From contig NW_006763137.1 of the NCBI RefSeq assembly GCF_000264905.1, positions 1,730,943 through 1,794,942 of the forward strand: DNA of 64,000 bases. Reading direction: 5' to 3'. This stretch comes from Stereum hirsutum FP-91666 SS1 (Eukaryota > Basidiomycota > Agaricomycetes > Russulales > Stereaceae). The translations under genes were made by a program, and so were the position numbers. Positions 60,331-64,000 of this stretch are shown in pieces (the first letter of the stretch is position 1; each line of letters opens with the position of its first letter). The notes under the pieces are model-generated. The model was given only the letters and a program-made list of their open reading frames with translations. It did not search any database and had not been told where the DNA came from.

Positions 60331-61309
60331 CTCGTCTTAGTTTTTGGTGGAAGTGGTGAGTAGGGGTCGAGTCTGAGGATGTCGGCTGCTCTGAACTTTT
60401 CGAGACGCGCGACGGTGGGTGGCAGCGTGGGAGAGCAGAATTTAGGTTTCGGCAAACTCCTGCTACAGCTACAATAAGGTTCAAATGCCGCCAAAGCACC
60501 TTCGTGTCTTGCTTTGGACGTCATTCGTTCTTCCTTTTCTGTCTTTATGAAAGTCGCCGTGTGGGCGTCTGTTCGCATGGACGATAATATAATATCGATT
60601 TATTCGACGGAGTAGGCCTTCATTCAAGCTTCTCCGAATACACATAGTGTTCGTTCTTTTCTTGACGCTGACGCACCTGAGCTATCCCATGGATCATCAT
60701 AATCGGAGGTTTCTGGAACGTGTAAGTACCCAACCCCTTCGCATCTTCCACAGCCTCCGGGCCAGGGCGAAGGCAATCCAGGCCATATCTCGGCCAAGAC
60801 ATCCATCAGGTCCGCTTCACGTTATTGAGGGACGTGATTCATCCTCGAAATATATCCATGCGAAATGCATATAGGCTTTTTGTCCTTCCGGTCCTATAGA
60901 ACTTCGCGATTACACGAGGAACAGCAGGGAACAACACTCTGGAACCACGCAAGAATGATGCTCGCAAGATTCGACAGGAGACGGGGCGGTTGTGCATCCG
61001 CGCTCCCGCCATCTCGTCGTCATCATCCCCCCTTCGGCGGACGACGTCAAAATTCCTTGGAATTGCCTTCGCGGTCCCAACTGGCGATCACGAGCCCGTT
61101 CGTTTTCTCGATCTTGGTCCTGGGACCCCCGTTCCTCGCCGGCTACTTTGTATGTGACCTGAACATTATGGAAGGAAGGATAGTCCTCCAGCTTATAAGC
61201 CGGAGATCTGCCTGGGGAAATTTGTTTCCGTTTATTCCCCACATTCGCCCTACTTCTCTCTGCGCGCACTAACGCTGTCGCTCGACCTTGAGACCCAAAA
61301 CAAGAACCG
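60331..61309. other. Divergent region, eL30 and SET-domain genes, with unresolved small frames
   Basis: About 980 bp. Two overlapping 60-codon minus-strand frames at 60620-60806, one of them ending in QRQEKNEHYVYSEKLE, look somewhat protein-like. Possible splice signals (GTGCGT and CAG) lie nearby on that strand. I could not assemble a gene with a known domain. The ~120- to 135-codon frames at 60865-61272 on both strands are low-complexity and probably not coding. Confidence 0.4.
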
Positions 61310-62098
61310 ATGTCGAAACATACAAACTATACCCCGACCCATCCTGAACTCTTCGCTGTAGAGTTCAAGCCTGGAGAGTATTCTTCGTCGCTCGTCGCAC
61401 GAAAAGCAAGTCCTAGTCCACGCACTCAGGGCTTTCTTCGACTGACCTTCCCGTCACATTTGCACAGGACTTTGCAGAAGGCGAGCGAATCGCTCGTCTT
61501 GAGGGCCTCACCAAAGGTCCTAAAGCCTACTCATCCGTCCAGTGTGGCCCAAACGTAGATGATCACATCGAGCTCAACTCTGATCTTCTCTACGGTAGGT
61601 CATCATCTGTCTTTCCTCGATGGAGAGCAGGATAGCTTACGAAGATGGTCGTGATCTAGTCAACCATTCGTGTGAGCCGAACGTGGCGTTCGATCTCTCT
61701 GCCTTGAACTATAAGGAGTGGCACGTCCGCGCTTTGCGAGACATCCATAAAGGCGACACACGTACGTATTGCCTTCTCGCATGTTTTTCTGTCTTTGCAC
61801 GAGTGAGCAAATACTGAGAAAGCTGTCGTTTCTATCACTCCAGTGACGTTCTTTTACCCGAGTACGGAGTGGAATATGGAACAGCCGTTTGACTGTCTCT
61901 GCGGTTCCTCGGTACGAAACACAACCTGACCGTGATCCATTTATGCTGTTGTATTGACCACCGAACCGTAATTCACAGACATGTCTAAGAACTATAAAAG
62001 GTGCAGCGTATCTCACCTCGGAACAGCTTCTCGCACGGGGACACGTGAGTCCGTGGATCATGGCCGGCGTTGCGGCGAGGGACACCAAGAGTTCGTAG
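61310..62098 (+). CDS. Small SET-domain protein with post-SET cysteines
   Basis: Five exons: 61310-61405, 61468-61594, 61660-61761, 61844-61911, 61979-62098; 170 aa. SET proteins transfer a methyl group from S-adenosylmethionine to lysine. The fold is short: FAVEFKPGEYSSSLVARKDF (SET-N strand), GPKAYSSVQCGPNVDDHIEL, the cofactor motif VNHSCEPNVAFDLS (NHxCxPN), the tyrosine strand TLTFFYPSTEWNM, and a post-SET C-x-C-x4-C in CLCGSSTC. The first intron (61406-61467) begins GCAAGT instead of GTAAGT. The substrate, histone or otherwise, is unknown. Similar short SET proteins are common and uncharacterised in basidiomycetes. Confidence 0.88.
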
Positions 62099-62596
62099 AG
62101 AGACGCTCTGTCGCGAAGGCTCACATATTGTGAACAAGGCGTAAGCGATAGCGACACGCTGAAAAATCCCTAGACGTGGTCAAAATTCGGTAGCCATGGA
62201 CGGAGGCTGATTTCAGAGGGAGGAATGTGGAGCAATAGGCGACCATTCGTACGGAAGTGGCTGATCCGACTTTGCTTGATGATGAAGTGCAACACGACTT
62301 GACGATAGTCCAGAGAGTGGTATTTAAGTGGGATGTTACCGTGTGCTACACGTAGGCAGTAGGCGGGCGTGAGGCTGGGAAAATGACAACGTGTTATTGT
62401 TACATCGTTCGTAGAAGGTTCGGCTGGCCAAAAAAGCTTCAACGCATGCAACTAGTGGTATGCCACGAAAACACAATCCTAAATACTGCCCAGGTGAGTT
62501 GTCAACCAAACGGGTCCGATAGTCGCAGAATAGCTCTATAATTGTATCAGTACGCCAGTTGAACGGCCGTGAAAAGATCTTGGACACGTACTGCTG
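62099..62596. other. Convergent 3' region, SET-domain and VMA12-like genes
   Basis: About 500 bp between facing genes. Frames on the minus strand (up to 93 codons) show no domain. Nothing else recognised. Confidence 0.5.
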
Positions 62597-63420
62597 TTAC
62601 TGTATATTTTCATCATCCATGCTCGCTTTCGATTCTATTCGACGACGCAGTGTCGAATCGCCTGTAACAGAATCATCCTCCGCTAAAGGTAGTGGCTCCG
62701 CGGGACCGTCGTCTTTCTTGTCCGAAAGTGTTGCTTGGCGTGGAAGGCCCTTGTTCGAAGGAGTATTCCGCCTTGACTCCCAAATAATATAGAGAACGAC
62801 TTCGGAGAATGCAACGACTGCCGCCGCGAGGAAAGAGAGAAGGACTCTCTAAGCAGAGGCGGACCCGGTCAACGTTCATGATGAAATAAGGCAAGTGCTG
62901 CCTAGAGCAAGCAAAGGCGCACCCATTCATCTCTCCACCCAATAGACCCCGCGGCCCACCAAACAGCTCCCCCTGTACCAGCTACACTGAGTAAAGCATT
63001 GATCACCGCAACAATTGCTCTCCTGTCGTTTAATTGCCTCTTTGCGTCCTCGGCTGCGTCTTTCGTTGGCACTTGGGCAGGAAAGCGACGGTTTGGGGAG
63101 GTCGTAGTTCCTGCAAGAAGAGAGATCATGGTATAGTCTGCTGAATCGAGTGCAGGCACATTTGGCAATGGGGGTTCCTTCAAGGCGGATAGTCCGGCCG
63201 GAGAACGCGCCCACTGCGAGAGGTTCAGGAGAAGTTTGTACGGAATGGTTGGCACGTCTGAGGCCTTTTCTGAGGATGACGAGGGTGAAGTGTATGCTGC
63301 GATTTTTTCGGAGAGAGGAGGTGATAGTCGACTTTGCACATTTCGCAGAGATTCGAGGAGGTGTGGTTCGAGCGAGACTGTCAAGTCGTCATACGTGTCA
63401 GCTATATTGGCCATCCGCAC
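62597..63420 (-). CDS. VMA12: VMA12-like V-ATPase assembly factor of the ER
   Basis: Two exons (minus strand): 63420-62923 and 62848-62597; 249 aa. Vma12 with Vma22 and Vma21 helps assemble the V0 sector of the vacuolar proton pump in the ER. The cytosolic N-terminal half contains PYKLLLNLSQWARSPAGLSA. Two membrane segments follow: AIVAVINALLSVAGTGGAVW just before the intron and VLLSFLAAAVVAFSEVVLYI just after it. A charged C-terminal tail (RRRIESKASMDDENIQ) lies on the cytosolic side. The alternative exon-1-only frame would lose the second membrane helix. Start is either 63420 (MRMANIAD) or the ATG two codons later. Confidence 0.85.
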
Positions 63421-63756
63421 GACAGAAGGATATCACTGTGGGTTGGGTAGAAAAGTGCCTGAAGGTCCAGAGAAAAGATACGTTCGATAAATGGTTAGCT
63501 ATATTCCTGGTCCCTATAAGGGAACCAGGTTCTTACCTTGCGCTGGAAATACTGAAACATTTCCTTTCTCGGCGGCCAATGTCCGCAGCAGCTTGTCCAG
63601 TTTTTAATCGATTTTAACTGATTAATGGTTCCAGAACCTTCCGGAAGAGGGCACGAGATGGTCTCGCCTCTTGACTGCGGACCGCAGATTCCGCCGCTTC
63701 GTTTCAGAGTCCGCTCAATATATACTTCGTTCAATCTCCCTTTTTTGAGACCAACA
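63421..63756. other. Divergent promoter region, VMA12-like gene and right-edge gene
   Basis: About 335 bp between divergent starts, containing the TATA element listed separately. No other feature recognised. Confidence 0.5.
63717..63723 (+). promoter_or_regulatory. TATA box of the right-edge gene
   Basis: ATATATA about 35-40 bp upstream of the proposed ATG at 63757, implying a very short 5' UTR or an initiation site just upstream. Position supports the gene start but is not proof. Confidence 0.4.
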
Positions 63757-64000
63757 ATGCCACTTAAACGTACTCTCCATCCCTCTGCTTTTGAACGCCG
63801 CGTTCGCCCTTGCCGGAGGTCTGTCGTGATCGAGGATACTCCTCAATGCGACTGTCCTAACCGTAAGTCCATACTCAAATATCGCAGTAGTCCATTTCTA
63901 ACGCTCAGGACGTATAGTTAGTTTGCCCTCGTTGCCTTCTACGTTTCATTGCCTTCTTCTGTCGGAAGCGGAATGCAAACTACAACAGGTTCCTGTTGGT
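63757..64000 (+). CDS. 5' end of an unidentified gene, truncated by the window edge
   Basis: First exon 63757-63861, a GTAAGT donor, then a likely second exon from 63918 that stays open to the end of the window. The encoded start is MPLKRTLHPSAFERRVRPCR, with a later DTPQCDC. I do not recognise the family. It is basic and Cys-containing, with no hydrophobic leader. A longer frame from 63625 exists, but the TATA box lies downstream of that start. The intron acceptor at 63917 is one of several possible. Confidence 0.4.

Overview
The window is nuclear DNA from a basidiomycete fungus, most likely a wood- or litter-decaying agaricomycete. The evidence is dense genes split by many short introns (mostly 45-80 nt), a subfamily-C-type GH45 endoglucanase, a basidiomycete-style P450, and protein families typical of Agaricomycetes. 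I built 25 complete gene models by hand and one partial model at the right edge. Every complete model keeps its reading frame from ATG to stop across all proposed splice junctions. The DNA is almost entirely genic. There is no sign of prokaryotic genes, rRNA, tRNA, CRISPR or an intact transposon.

Layout. 1-1237 has no convincing gene but holds a 22-bp inverted repeat and a short telomere-like tract. 1238-15823 (+): ZNHIT2-like zf-HIT protein, Sec14-like SFH5, class-III aminotransferase, and a 2,086-aa UFD4/TRIP12-type HECT ubiquitin ligase. 16449-17171 (+): PHF5A, the SF3b subunit. 17677-21708 (-): a PB1 plus multi-ZZ protein resembling p62/NBR1 autophagy receptors. 22511-23380 (+): secreted GH45 endoglucanase. 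23764-25505 (-): DHHC palmitoyltransferase. 26142-27085 (+): dual-specificity phosphatase. 27581-28150 (-): DUF952 protein. 28397-28944 (+): COX23-like twin Cx9C protein. 29242-31980 (-): amidase. 32453-34797 (+): U2AF large subunit. 35194-36733 (-): Gfo/Idh/MocA dehydrogenase. 37449-38256 (+): uncharacterised membrane-anchored protein.

39362-41757 (+): cytochrome P450. 42442-43419 (+): degenerate HIT-fold protein. 43662-44526 (+): Mediator MED4. 44794-53501 (-): a 31-exon ZNFX1/Hrr1/SAD-3-type helicase with CCCH, NFX1 and RZ zinc fingers. 54298-57060 (-): lanosterol synthase ERG7. 57678-59486 (+): Arp9-like actin-related protein. 59718-60330 (-): ribosomal protein eL30. 61310-62098 (+): small SET-domain protein. 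62597-63420 (-): VMA12-like V-ATPase assembly factor. 63757 to the end (+): start of an unidentified gene.

Most of this is core eukaryotic housekeeping (splicing, ubiquitin, Mediator, sterols, translation, V-ATPase) mixed with typical fungal accessory enzymes (GH45, P450, amidase, sugar dehydrogenase). It is not a biosynthetic cluster. Two splicing factors that act at the branch site and 3' splice site (PHF5A, U2AF) lie about 15 kb apart. The points most worth a second look are three inferred GC-AG introns, the very small exons in the ZNFX1-type helicase (one carrying its P-loop), the large insertion inside the first ZZ finger of the PB1-ZZ protein, and the 22-bp inverted repeat at the left edge.
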